From assembly GCA_019671135.1 (NCBI GenBank), contig JAHRHY010000007.1, positions 620,001 through 684,000 of the forward strand: DNA of 64,000 nucleotides, in the 5' to 3' direction. The stretch's first letter is position 1. Every line of letters starts with the position of its first letter. The notes beneath the pieces were generated by a model, which was not told where the DNA came from, ran no database searches, and saw only the letters and a program-made list of their open reading frames with translations. The stretch is from Linnemannia hyalina. Taxonomy: Eukaryota > Mortierellomycota > Mortierellomycetes > Mortierellales > Mortierellaceae. The position numbers were made by a program, and so were the translations under genes. Below, piece by piece: positions 35,268-46,816 of this stretch.

Positions 35268-35739
35268 GAAGAAACAAGTCGGCCTTGAACTCCACGAACA
35301 GGTCGCTCTTATACCCCATGGATCCCCTTCTTCCATTTTTTTTTCTGATTTATTGCCTGCCTTTGCCTTTCCTTTTTTTAAACGACATCGAACAACCTGC
35401 CCGACGAACTACAACAACAATTTAGTTAGTCAACCATCCAACCTTTTTTTTATTTTGCCCATTAATTTTCAATTTGTATACCAAGAATTAAAAATGTGAA
35501 CCGCCATTTGTATCTACATTATGCCTTCTTCCTCTTTTGCTCGGCCTTGGATGTGAAAGATTTGTTGAAGAAAGTTGAAAGTCCACATTTATTGTCGTAA
35601 GGCCATCCATCCATGTTGACCTACCACCTTTTCTGCGCCGGCAAAAAAAAAGCCCTAAAGAAACAATGAAACAAAAGTGCTCGAAATGAGGATACAGGGT
35701 AAGTGAGTGGACGTGCGCATCATTCACAGGAGGGGCGCA

Positions 35740-36070
35740 ATGATGACGCGTCGTTGATTTGATCAGTGGGGCCAAGTATTTTTTTGTTTTGTCGACGCGT
35801 CACACAATCGCTCGAGCGATTATTTTTTACGCGTCGCATTTTGTCCTCTTATCCATCATTCACATCATTCGCTGTCATCATCAAAGGAAGAAAAAAAGAG
35901 TCTATCAGATTGAAGGACACAGGATGATAATATGTACTTCGATTCTCGCGTAAGCCCTACGTTTGCTTCTTTCCTCCCTCCACCACTCTCCCATCTCCCA
36001 TTCAATCAAACACGTCGGCAGATAAGAAGAACAATAAGCACAAACCATGTCAAAGCGCGCTAAAGAATGA
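35740..36070 (+). promoter_or_regulatory. Orphan promoter-like segment with three ACGCGT boxes
   Basis: ACGCGT occurs at 35746-35751, 35795-35800 and 35829-35834. It is the MluI cell-cycle box bound by MBF-type factors in fungi. Downstream is a leader-like stretch with a possible 72-nt intron (35950-36021, GTAAGC..GGCAG) and an ATG in good context at 36047 (ACCATGTC). That frame stops after seven codons (36068-36070). The arrangement looks like the 5' end of a gene whose body is gone or scrambled. The reading is inferential. Confidence 0.4.
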
Positions 36071-36756
36071 AAAAAAGGTACCCAGATCCCATCCGTCCAT
36101 TATATCGTGCTATCAAGACAATCGCTCTTGTCATCGACGATGTTTGATGAGTGAATGCTCTCGGAAGGCTCGGGAATTCGAAACAAAGCATCCGAAAATA
36201 AGACGTTTTGTCGCGCAATCGCATCCCTCGAACAAGACACTTTACAATAGTCGTCACGGATTGAGTGATAACAAAAGAAACAAGAAATGACTACAGCCAG
36301 AAGAATGCATCGGGCTGGACTCTGCCCTTCGGAGTAAGGCGGAGTCACGGACTCAGAGCATCCTTGTATTTTCTGTTCTTGTATGAAATGAAAAGGAGAG
36401 AGCCGCCATAGAGATTCTACATCCTCCACCTTGCTATCTATTTTTTTTGTTTCATTCCAAACGTTCTGTCAAAGCCCTAAGAAATAGTTAAATGAAAAAA
36501 GAAACGTAGTACTGAAAGGGAGCGAACAAAAATCATTTGACGAAACACCTCTACAAGAACCTATCCCCGGATAATATTTTTTATTCAGTTTAAAGGTCGG
36601 GCGGAAAATAATAAAGACTTCACCCATAAAAATGGCGCATCCTGCTGTTCTTGACTCTCACCTCATAAAGGCGTAATCGTCGCACATCAGGATAGACAGA
36701 CATTCTAGTATTCTGATTTTTTTTTGGGGGATGATAAGGGAAGCGTTGCTCGACCT

Positions 36757-37773
36757 GAGATCCCACATCTTACTTGTTGGTATAAGAGACCAGAAACTCA
36801 AAGATACATCGCCCGAGTAAAGAAAAAAGTCATGTGTTATCGAAAGGAGCAAAATCATGAACACGCTATATCGGTCGACATGCAACAAGGATTAATTCGA
36901 ATCCTTGACATGGATTTTTTTGAACTGGATTGTTTGAACAAGTGCTAAAGTCGAACAAAGAGCATGTCGATCGAGCTAAACTCTACCCTTGCTAGATAAA
37001 AAAAAAAAAGGTGCGAGAGTACCCAAAAAAAGGTCTTCTATCCTCGTACTTTTTGTTGCGTTGAATGAACCGGCCATAGTTCATCCTTTGGGATCCCGCA
37101 TCTTTTTATTTACTCAGTTGTTTAGATATTAAAGATTCGCAAATCCCAACAGCATCGTTCAGAAATGACTAGTAACAAATGTGTGTTATCGAAAGGAAAG
37201 ACTGGACCACTGGCCGGTATCTGATAAGTGATAGCCTGAAAAAAGCCCGAATTTTCATCCTTCGTGAGGCCGTGACCACGATAAGGTGCATATCATTGTG
37301 ATTTTGGAATTGAAAGGAGGAGAGTTAACTAATTCCGAGATCTTACTTCTTCTTACGTATTTCTTTGGTAATGAAGGCCCCAGAAATACCATGGAGCATC
37401 GCCCGAGATCAAGAGAGAAAGCAACTGTGATTATCGAAAAGAATGCCAATAGGTCTCTGAGGAATCTGATGGCACCCAAACTTTATCCTCAATGAGGATG
37501 TCTATAGTTTGATTGACTGAATGAGTGAATGAGAAGTCCACGAAGAAAGATGATCGCAATCGAGCTGAACTTGTCATCCACTCTTATAGGAGAGAAAGTG
37601 CAAGCTCGCGCGACGCAGCTGTCTTTGTGTTTTCCTTTGTATTGCTTTACTGGAGAGATGCCTTACCGAGTGCATATCTGACATCCTTTTTTTTGTTTGA
37701 TACTCAAGCTCCGCATATCCTTCAGACATCGTTCCAAGTGAATGAACAAAATATATGTATTATCGAAAGGAGC
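36757..37773. repeat. Degenerate tandem repeat, four copies
   Basis: Four diverged copies of a core of about 100 nt lie at 36757-36850, 37090-37196, 37337-37445 and 37672-37773, spaced about 250-350 nt. Three of the four begin with GATC-type words followed by C/T-rich ATCTT words, and all four end in TTATCGAAA(A/G)G. Copies 1 and 3 also share CCAGAAA and CATCGCCCGAG. None is coding. Confidence 0.6.
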
Positions 37774-39537
37774 AGAGTAAGACAAACGTCAATCGGTCGA
37801 ACAATAACAAAGATGAGCACGAATCCCCGACAAAGACTGTCTCTCTCAGTCCGACTGTCTGAATAAGTAAAAAAAAGATAACCATGGATGACTTAGTGCG
37901 ACGAAGGTAAAGTCTCCTCCGATCCCCTGAAGATAGAAAACTTGAAGGAGAGGAGGGACGTCCATCCTTTTCTTTCGTTTTTCAATTGGCCGTCCCAGCC
38001 ATATAGCCGCATTACAAGATACATGATAATAAAATTGAACCAGCGAAGGATACCATCGCATCCCGATCAGTTTTTGTTTATTCCAAACATCCATTATCTT
38101 CAACAAGATTGGAACGAAAGCTGAGTGCAAAAATCATACACTGCAACGAGATGGGTAAAAACCGAAAGAAAAGTACGAGCGATAGCGACGAGTCTGCAGT
38201 TGGTGACATCGCCAATGGAACCTCGAAGATGAAAGTCAGGAATAACGCGAATGGAGTTGCAAACTTACCCGTTATTCGTGACATTCAAATAGAAGGGAGT
38301 GGGTTGTACAACGTTAAAACCAGTACACCTACCCCGTCAAGACCATAAAATATAATATTCAACGGATCCGCTCGAATCACCACCCAAGCTCGATGGCAAT
38401 AGGATAACGAAAAATGTACGACAAAAAAACAAAAGGTTTAGAACGGGTCGACAACCCCGATTGCGACACAGTCACTACAATAGAAGCGGCATTATTGGAA
38501 CCTGGGTATCGGTCGTTACTCGCGCTCGGATAGACCAGAGAAAGGGGCACATGTTCTTATCTAATATAAATCAAAAAATATATTTAATCGCCCAACACTG
38601 TCGAGTTCTCAGCAAAGGAGTCGAACGCATAACTAACACCGAGTACCGCCAACTTAAATAAATACCATTCGCAGAGGTTTCATAAAGTACATAAGCTCAT
38701 CCGGCAATTTCTATCCTTCTCATATTCGCAATTGTCGAATAGCCAAATGACTGTCACTCGCTACGAAAAATCCTCTACCATCTAGTTTTCTTCTACAAAG
38801 TGTCAATAAACATTAATTCCGCGACCGAGGCGCCACCATCACTCAAATAAAAAAAGATTCGATTACCACTTACTAATCAACAAACAGCGAACTGCTCCGA
38901 ACCTATCTCCTAAATCAACACGCCCACTTCAACGTGTATTCAGTACTACTTCAATTGCAAAAAAGAAAATAAGAGAACTTTTCAAAAGAGCATCCTTGCT
39001 GTTCAATGGCTTCAAAAAAGAGATGAGCGATGACCTTGGAGACCATTTTCAACAAACAATAGATGGAGATCCGCGGCGTACGCAAGTATATAAAAAAATG
39101 TTGTTTCGGCCTGTATCCGTGTATTCGAATTTCTCATTCGAAAAATCAAACATCGGCTCTACTGTACGTGCGCGAACCCTTTACCATGTTTCCTTTTCTA
39201 CTTAATAAAGGACGGCCTTGAAAGTCGTCATCACGCGATACCGCCATTTGGTGCACTAAAAGAAATAGCCCACAGAACACAAAGTCACCAACTAGAAAAA
39301 ATGTTGTAGGTAGGCTCCTGGACACGCTTGTTCTGTTCAGATCGTTCACGATCAAAGATATGATTAAAGCGTAGAATCCCCAACAACCTGTGACGATACC
39401 AATCCTCAAACTGCTACTATTAGAAAAAAAAAAAAGGTATCGGTCAGGAGAGAACCGACACCGAAGTGTGTCCTCTAAATCATTATTTTTTTTTGCAAGC
39501 TGTGTAGATCTATTAGTCATCACCAACGAAAACAACG

Positions 39538-39555
39538 AGAGAGAGAGAGAGAGAG
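39538..39555. repeat. (GA)n microsatellite
   Basis: Nine or so GA units lie in the gene desert, with no gene nearby. Confidence 0.9.
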
Positions 39556-40379
39556 ATGAAGAGCGGAACATATTTCGCACGTTCGTCTCTCTGAAAAGAA
39601 AAGTGTGCCTTCAGTTCACCTTCATTGTCAGTCGCCCTGTTGATTCCAAAAAAGAAGTATTGTCCACCATAGTCATCGCCATCTCATTTCCATTAAACCC
39701 CCCCTTCCTTGCTGTCTTTCAACCGCACCTCTTATTCTCGCCTCAAGTGCTCTTTTGACCTCATAGTCCCAAGTCCTGCAGTTGACTCCCAATCTTGCCG
39801 CCCATTTTTTTTCCCTTGTTAGCATCCTTGCTGACTCCTCGTTTTGCATTTGTTGTCTGCTGCCATTGATCTTTTGCCAACTCCGCTTCAATCTTAACTG
39901 AAACTCTATACCAACACCCATCATCGTTATCTCCAGCCAGTAGTAGCACCTCGTCTCATATCTCAAAAACGCCTCTCACACAACTCCACACAAGGATAAT
40001 TCGATTGTAAATGGGTATCTTCCCTCCTTTAATAATAAACCAGTTCAGCACACATAATTAATGAATGCCATAAGGGGATTAACCGCTTCATTGAAAAAAT
40101 CGATATACTATCTGAGTTCAAGACTGACTGACTTACTGATAGACAAGAGGAATGGGATGGTGAACTGGATGGGGGATGAGTGAGGGGACGGTATATAGGG
40201 TGGTTGTGTGTCTGTGTCTAGTCCTGTCGAGAGAGAAAAGAAGAAAAAAGAAGGAGAAGAAGAGAAGAGGATGGAAAGGACCAAGAATAGGACGAAGGAC
40301 CATTGAAGGAAAGAGGGAAACGAAGAAAAAGAACAGGAATAAGAGGAGAGTAGAGAAAATCCACATGCTTATGGGTTCC

Positions 40380-43300
40380 TCAAAACTTCATGGCAGCACT
40401 CAACAAGTCATCATCCACCTCGGGTCCAATGGTACAAAGACCCTGGTGGTTGGCAATTTCAACTCGCGGGGGATGCGGTGGCTCCTCGACAATATCTTGG
40501 CCATCTAAACCATCCATAAAGTCCTCGTCTCCGAGTCCAAAACCTCCACCATTGTCTATCATAGTTCCCCTGAATCGACTGGCGATCCGGCAGAGGATGT
40601 CCCAAGCGATCCAACAGAACGTGTACGGCTGACCTGGTTGGAGATTCTTGTAGCAGACGGCATACCAAGCAGCTGCCTTTCTTTCCAGGAAAGGGATGTT
40701 GCTTGGCGGAACCACCTTGGCGTCAGGGGCGTAAAACTCCTGTTCAAGTTCCAGTCGGAACCGAGTCCGGATTGCTGTGAAAGCGCGGACGATCGATCTG
40801 CGGATCTCATACTCTCTCTTGTTCGTGATAATGTCAACCCCCGTGATGAACCCACTTACAACCTCCAGATCGCTAGAAGCATAGATATTTTTGACATAGT
40901 TAGGTGGCATACAATAGAGTAGTGAAATAGGTTGGACATTGCAGACACTAATATCATCCATAGCAAATGAATTACCAAATAGGAAATACTAACCTTTTGA
41001 CGCCATATTGGTTCATGAGAGACTTCAGTTCCTGATCGTACAGAGCCTTCTGCACCATGCTGTCCCGCATGTAGTCTTCATAGCCCTCAATCAACATGGC
41101 TTCGTTGAACGACTGGCGATAGTCCTTGGGAACAAACGACTCGGTCCCGGCACATTCGCGGTAGATGCGCCCAATAACCCGACTTGACTCGTAGGATCTG
41201 TCGGGTGCCTTTTCCATGAAATCGGGGTACTTCTTGGGTCGCAGATCCGGCGTAATCTCTGCAGGCTTACCGCTCTTGGGGAAATCGACAGCGTCCGAAT
41301 GAAGCTGGGCCAGTCGGAGGCACTTTTGGTGTTTGGGTCCTTCTCGCAGCTGGTCTGACTGGGCTAAGTGGGCGTTGGCGATTAGACCAAGGTTGTCCGA
41401 GACCGCGTACTGGACAAAGAACTTTAAAATGTCGCGGATCGTCACATCACTGGCAGGAGCCGCCTCGGGACCACTGTAGTCCATAGGCGGCATCTCCATG
41501 ACATTACTGACGATGTTAGGATCCCAAATGACACTATTTGAAGAGTGAAAATGTTGCTGTTAGTAAAAATAGAGAGGACAAAGAAGACGTTAATTGATTC
41601 AAGAAATATGGACGTTTCTCTATAAGACATACGTAAAATCTACAAACGATAGACAATTGTGAACAACAACGAAAAGAAATATTTAGTGTCTGTTCAACAA
41701 GTTAAGGGTATCCAAAGAGCAATCCCGAAAAAACGTGAGAAAACTTACCATCGCCGTCAAGGTCACCGCCACTGCACATGCTTGGGATTCCGCGGCGGCC
41801 CTTGGTATTGAAAACGACCACATCGTGAAGGTGGCTCAGAGATGGGCACTTGACTGCGCGGACAACACGAACATCTCCAGGGTGGAAACACGGGCATCGG
41901 ACCACCACACAGTCTCCCTCAATAACCCTCCACTTGGACGGGTTTTCGACACTTGAGACCTGGATAAAAATCTCGCCTTCCTCCAGATCACCCGTCTCAT
42001 CACAGACTCCCAAAAGGTAAGCGCCTTGAGGCACATAGACGCGAGCCTTCTTTGATAACTCCTCCAGCATCTGCTGCCGAAACAAGGTCAGCAGGTTTTT
42101 GACAAAGGGGTCTTGGCGTTGAAGGAATCCAGCTCGGATCATGCTGACAAGCATCTTGGACGTGCCTCCTTCATCCCAGTTTTGGATCAGTAGCTTGATC
42201 GCCATCATGTCATCCGTCTGGATCATATTTAGGTCCCGCACCATGTTTTCTTTGAGGTCCCAAATGACCTGTTGGCGATCGATACGCAATAGAACATGGT
42301 TAACAAAAATGCCATAGTAATTAATAATTAATGCCAATAACAGCGACAAATTCAAACTTTAGCACGCTAATACATACTTTCTCGGGAACACCAAGACTTG
42401 TGAGAAGGATGATGATCTGGCGATTCAGGAAACTTGGGATAAAGGATGAAGTCTTGATAACTTCCAAGACATAATGGGCGACATCAAACTTCTTCATACT
42501 GGGTCGGATCTGAACACGGTTACCCTTTAGAGCCGCATCTTTCACTAGGACACCCTTTGCTCCTCCTAAGCGAATCTGGAACGCCGACGGGGTAGTCTCC
42601 TTCTCGAGCTCGATTCCAATCATCCTTGCCAGGTCCTCCGAGATCCGCCCGCAGCCGTCCGAGAAATTCTGGTCGTGGTGCTCAATATCGTCAATCATCT
42701 CCACATCTGTCGATCGAAGCCGAGTAATGTCCCTGGTCGAGGAGAAGCACTGACCCATACGCGCTCCATATTTGGCGATGGACTTGATGTGAGAAAAGTC
42801 GCCCATCCAGTTGCGAATCGTGTCGGGCGTCTCCTTCCCTTCCTTTGAGCAAAAGAACCACGCCGCATTGTCGCGCAACTGACTCGCCGAGAAGGCCAAA
42901 AATTCGTAGACGCGGTCACCGATCTTGATCCCGTCCGTAAGTGTCGTAAAGACTCTATTAAAAATCGCGTTGTTCATATTGCTCGACGCGTCCCTGGACC
43001 ACAGCTTGTTGTTGCCCTCGTCAGAGTACTCGATTCGCAAGAAGTAGTCGCTCAGGTGGGAGTAATGGCGAATAATCCTGTTGGACGTCTCGACGGTTGG
43101 TGGCTGGAGGTACATGGTGGTAGGGGTGACGATGACCTTGCGGAGGAAAACACACTGTGAAGGCACAATGCGGGGTCGCGTCGAGATCCTTGCCAGTTTC
43201 TGTTCCTCATGTCGAAGGTAGTCCTGCAAGTTCCAGACACGTTCTCGGGACGCGACAATAAGCTCCAGCATCGTGGCGGCCTTGATTGGTTCCACGCTGC

Positions 43301-44612
43301 TAAGCATCTTGATAACCTCTGGCGTGAGTTCATAGTCCACAATATAGTTGAACGACAAGGCAGACTCGAGCATGTACCGGGTCTCAAAGGGAAGCTTGTT
43401 GAGGGAGGCCGTCATCAGCGGTCCAACGCCGCCCTGACCTTGCTGTGTGACGATGGGCGGAAGGGGGGAGAGGGTCTGTGTGAGCAGATTGAACTCTCTA
43501 CACTGCGTGTTGAATATGTCCAACTGAGGAGCTGATTCTTGGTCGACGGTGAATCGGATCACAGTCCACTTGCCGAGTTTGGCCCAAAGGTTGGAAGGGT
43601 TGGGCTCCACCGGTGGACGTCCTTGGGTTGTCCCGTTTGTCTTGCCCTTGTTGGTAAACTCTCCGTTCTCACTGGGAATGTCAACCACGCGTCGAAGGCA
43701 AGAGTTGACGGACCACTTGGAATCATCCTGGTTGTCCATGTTAGGGTCGTATCTCCAGTAGGTTGGGGGGTATCGCAAATGAATCGTGACCGCTGCGACA
43801 TCACCGAGAGTGTCGACCTGGATCGAGCCCTTGTCCATGTCCTGGAACTTCATTTCGACGTGGTATTGTATCGTGGTATCCTTGAAGTGCCGGTCGAACA
43901 TGATTTTGATACACCGCCTCTGGTGCTGGAACTGGACGACGACGTTAGCGGTGGCGACAAACTCGGAGCAAAATGTGTCCTGAGCCAATTTCAGTCCAAG
44001 CTCCAGCTTTTGTGCCACCATGTCGGTCATATATCGATTCCGCGCGGGTGTGATAATCTCCATGTCAAGGGAATTTCCACCAATGTTAGCCGCTTGGATG
44101 CTGTCGATGTCGGGTTTGCGGACCTTCAGGCGGACGTTCGCATAGCTCATACTCGAGGACTCTGGGCGTTCGATCGTGACATCGACGATCTGACCATAAG
44201 GCTCCAACAGTTCCTTGATATCTGCCGCTGACATCGACTTTTCGAGCCCCCGAATGCGGATCAAAATGCTCTGGTTGGGGACGAGTTTCTTAAGGTCGTA
44301 TTGAAGCCTGAACTGGCGATTTTCGGTCGTTGAGTTATGACGGGAACCGGCGGGGCGACTCGAATGGTCCGATTGTTTAGGAGAGCTCGAGTAGTGGGAG
44401 GATGCAGACCGTGGTCCCATCGTGGGCGATCCTGAAAGCGGCGAAGGCGAGAGAGATGAGTGGGGAGAGGTTCCAGAGGAAGGCGATGTTGTTGAGGAAG
44501 GTGAGCTAACCATGAAGGTAGCTTGCGAGTTCCTGAATGAGCCCGCAAGCGGCTGCAACATCATTCCGGTAGTGTTTTGGTGCTGCACTGTCGTATGGAA
44601 CCTGCGCGTCAT
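40380..44612 (-). CDS. RNA-dependent RNA polymerase of the RNAi pathway
   Basis: Five exons on the minus strand (44612-42378, 42268-41749, 41639-41633, 41533-40994, 40872-40380) join in phase to give 1264 residues. Residues 1-110 are Ser/Pro-rich. Residues about 115-188 look like an RRM fold (SILIRIRGLEKSMSAADIKE). The remainder is a cellular RdRP: DGCGRISEDLARMIGIELE, GAKGVLVKD, QIRPSMKKF, and the catalytic loop CSGGDLDGDDFTVIWD with DLDGD at about 914-918. This QDE-1/RDR-type enzyme makes double-stranded RNA from aberrant single-stranded RNA for Dicer. Exon 3 is only 7 nt and supplies the residues right after DLDGD. Start: 44612 is the first in-frame ATG. The frame stays open upstream to a CAG acceptor at 44729-44730, so a 5' exon could add residues. 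An alternative acceptor near the last exon (GATATTAG) is also in frame. Confidence 0.93.
41633..41639 (-). other. 7-nt microexon of the RdRP gene
   Basis: The bases ATTTTAC are flanked by TTTGTAG on the 5' side and GTATGT on the 3' side. With one base from exon 2 and one from exon 4 they encode Asp-Phe-Thr and link DLDGD to VIWD. Skipping or changing the exon would destroy the frame, so phase supports it strongly. Confidence 0.85.
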
Positions 44613-45314
44613 TTTCGGTTCTTCTGTTACTGTTGCTGTTATTGTCGTTGCTGTGGTATTGTTTTGCAAAGGTTTCGGCAATGGTCGCGCCAATGGCGGT
44701 GGTGTGGATGGTGATGGCTCAACCTGAAATGAGATATGTCACAGGCTCAGAAGGTGTGTGTCTTGGTGATAGATAAAAGAGGGTGTGAGGTGATAAGTAC
44801 CCTGCTGACAGGGGTGCAAGCGTCGAGGAGGTAGGAGAGTGTAGAGAATAAGAGAGAAAACAGTGGGTTGGCGGGGGAGAGAGGAGGAGAGGGAGGGAGG
44901 GAGAGGAGGGGGAATTGCTCAGTTGATTCGTGACATGGCCAGAAGGACAAGAGTTGAATGTGTGGGTGTGGGATGGAGAAGGGAATAAATGCTGTTTCGA
45001 GAGCGAGAGGCGCGAAATAAGGCGAAATAGGCTGGTCACAAAGAGAAGAAACGCCACCACAAAAATGATAAAAGTAGTGCTTGTTGATCACATTGTGGTT
45101 TTCTGTTTCCATCAAACACATTCACAAAAGAACACGAAATCCACACGAAAGCAAAGCTCGGCATCAAGAAAACTCGGTCAGCCAGCCAGGAGCAAACGAC
45201 CACAACCACCCTCAGGAACGGTCAGGACAGAAAGACAAAGAAACACAGTATCAACAACCACATCCATCCATCCACACATCCATCCACCCTGTCCATCAAC
45301 AAAAACAACAAACA
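44613..45314. promoter_or_regulatory. Divergent intergenic region, RdRP/MED20
   Basis: About 700 nt contain both promoters. A CAG acceptor at 44729-44730 (minus) suggests a noncoding or short coding first exon for the RdRP gene. A purine-rich tract on the + strand (44815-44915) is pyrimidine-rich on the RdRP side. Near MED20 the leader is CA-rich with repeated CATCCATCCA words. Confidence 0.5.
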
Positions 45315-46593
45315 ATGGGTGCCACATGTCTAGTCCACTGGAAGGACGCAAACGGCCAGCAATCCCTCACACTCCTCTCCGACAGACTTCTCAAGCAATT
45401 CCACGCTTCAAACATCGGTCGCTGGAACATCAACTGGAAGGTCTTTCGGGATACCTCCCCAGTCTCCAAATCCGGGACGGGCAAAATGATGCACGTCGTT
45501 CACGTCCAAGGGGGGGCTACCGCTCGGGGTGTGCCTCCCAACGCCAAAGCTGCGAGCCTCTATGCCGGGAGTGTTGTCGCCAATAATGCCAATGGTGGGA
45601 TCGGAGGTGTTGGTTTAGGCGCTGGTGGTCCAGGAGTTGCAGGAGGAGGAGGAGTCGGTGGCCCTGGTATCGGTGGACAGGGAGGAGTAAGTGGAACTCA
45701 GGGACCAGGTGGAGCTAATTCAGGGCCGGGAAAGACAGGACTCGGGATCATGGGTGCAGCATCTGGAGCAGGCGTCGGTGGCACAGGTGGACTAGGAGGC
45801 GCAGGTGGACCAGGACAGGGACAGGGATCTGCCGAAACATCAACCGCATGGTGTCTTATTGACGACGGAGCCGTCGGTATTGCTCCAACAGCAAACACAG
45901 CTTCAGCAGCACTCAGTGTTGCCAGCACACCCATCAGCGGCGGCGGTGCTATAAGCGACGCGCCACCCAAAAAACGCGCTGTACTTGTCGAAGTCGAGAA
46001 GGATATCGAGGCCCTGATCGCCAAGCTCAAAACCCTCTGGGTCCACCGTCAGCATGCCCAAGTCGAGGTGCGTTTCTTTATATCTCTTCCTGTCTGAGTG
46101 CTGTTGGACCTTTGCTTCACTGAAGTATTGAACGCTGAAGAGTACATTAACTGACGATACCTTTATTCGTTTTATTAGGGATACGTATATGACTTGGGTG
46201 ACTTTATCGTACGCGCAGGAAACATCATGGTCGCCTCAACAAGTTACAAGGGCATGCTCATCGAGGTACACCAACTACTCTCCTCGGCTTACGCGTCACA
46301 TTTCAACCCGCATCATGCTTGAACACGCGAAAAATACTAAACACAAACCTTCCTCACTATTTCGTCCACCAAATAATCAGATCGAGTACTTGCCACAGAC
46401 TTCAAGCGCAACAGCATCCAACGCACTGCTCGAAGAATTCGTCCGCCTAATTTCACCACCGGGCGTGAACCTGTACTCGCCCCAGATGTTCGACTATCCA
46501 TACGAACAAGTTGGTCTGGACCCCAAGAACTGGTCCATGCTCCACTCTGGCTTTCAATTCATGACCCTCTTCAGGAGGCAGCACATCCTGTAA
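45315..46593 (+). CDS. MED20: Mediator subunit 20 with a glycine-rich insertion
   Basis: Exons 45315-46067, 46179-46265 and 46381-46593 join at phase 0 to give 350 residues. The start MGATCLVHWKDANG and the C-terminal DLGDFIVRAGNIMVASTS, KGMLIEIEYLP and NALLEEFVRLI follow MED20 (TRFP), a head-module subunit of the Mediator coactivator that bridges activators to RNA polymerase II. Typical MED20 is near 210-240 residues. The excess is a Gly-rich linker at about 92-172 (GGVGLGAGGPGVAGGGG and similar) plus an Ala/Ser/Thr stretch up to about 217. Both lie between the first strands and the VEVEKDIEALI helix, so the fold could tolerate them as a loop. Confidence 0.88.
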
Positions 46594-46816
46594 AATTACC
46601 GAAAATAAACATTAGACCATTGCAAACGAGCGCTTGTGTGCGTGCTTGACAAAGACATGTCCGTGGGTGTTTCGTTGACAAAAAGTTCCAAATATTTTAT
46701 TCTAATCCTGTTGTTGGAATTTACAGCACTGATAAATGAGAAATTATGGGTTAGTTTTCGTTTTGATGAATACACGACTAATGATAAGTGCTCGTATATA
46801 TCCAAGAACAGCAGTA

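Larger units (their letters stand above)
35268..40379. other. Gene desert of about 5.1 kb
   Basis: No frame longer than about 150 codons and no recognisable protein family lies between the kinesin stop and the RdRP stop. The sequence is more A/T-rich and less structured than the rest of the window. It contains a promoter-like segment (35740-36070), a degenerate tandem repeat (36757-37773), a (GA)n run (39538-39555) and a short minus-strand frame at 39761-39949 with helix-like composition. I see no transposase, reverse transcriptase, terminal repeat or tRNA. Confidence 0.7.

Noticed and set aside
36885..36905. T-loop-like word TTCGAATCC suggesting a tRNA
   Set aside because: No acceptor stem, D-arm or anticodon arm could be folded around it.
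38109..38348. 79-codon plus-strand frame in the gene desert
   Set aside because: Charged and Ser-rich with no splice sites, leader or family signal. Frames of this size are expected by chance in 5 kb.
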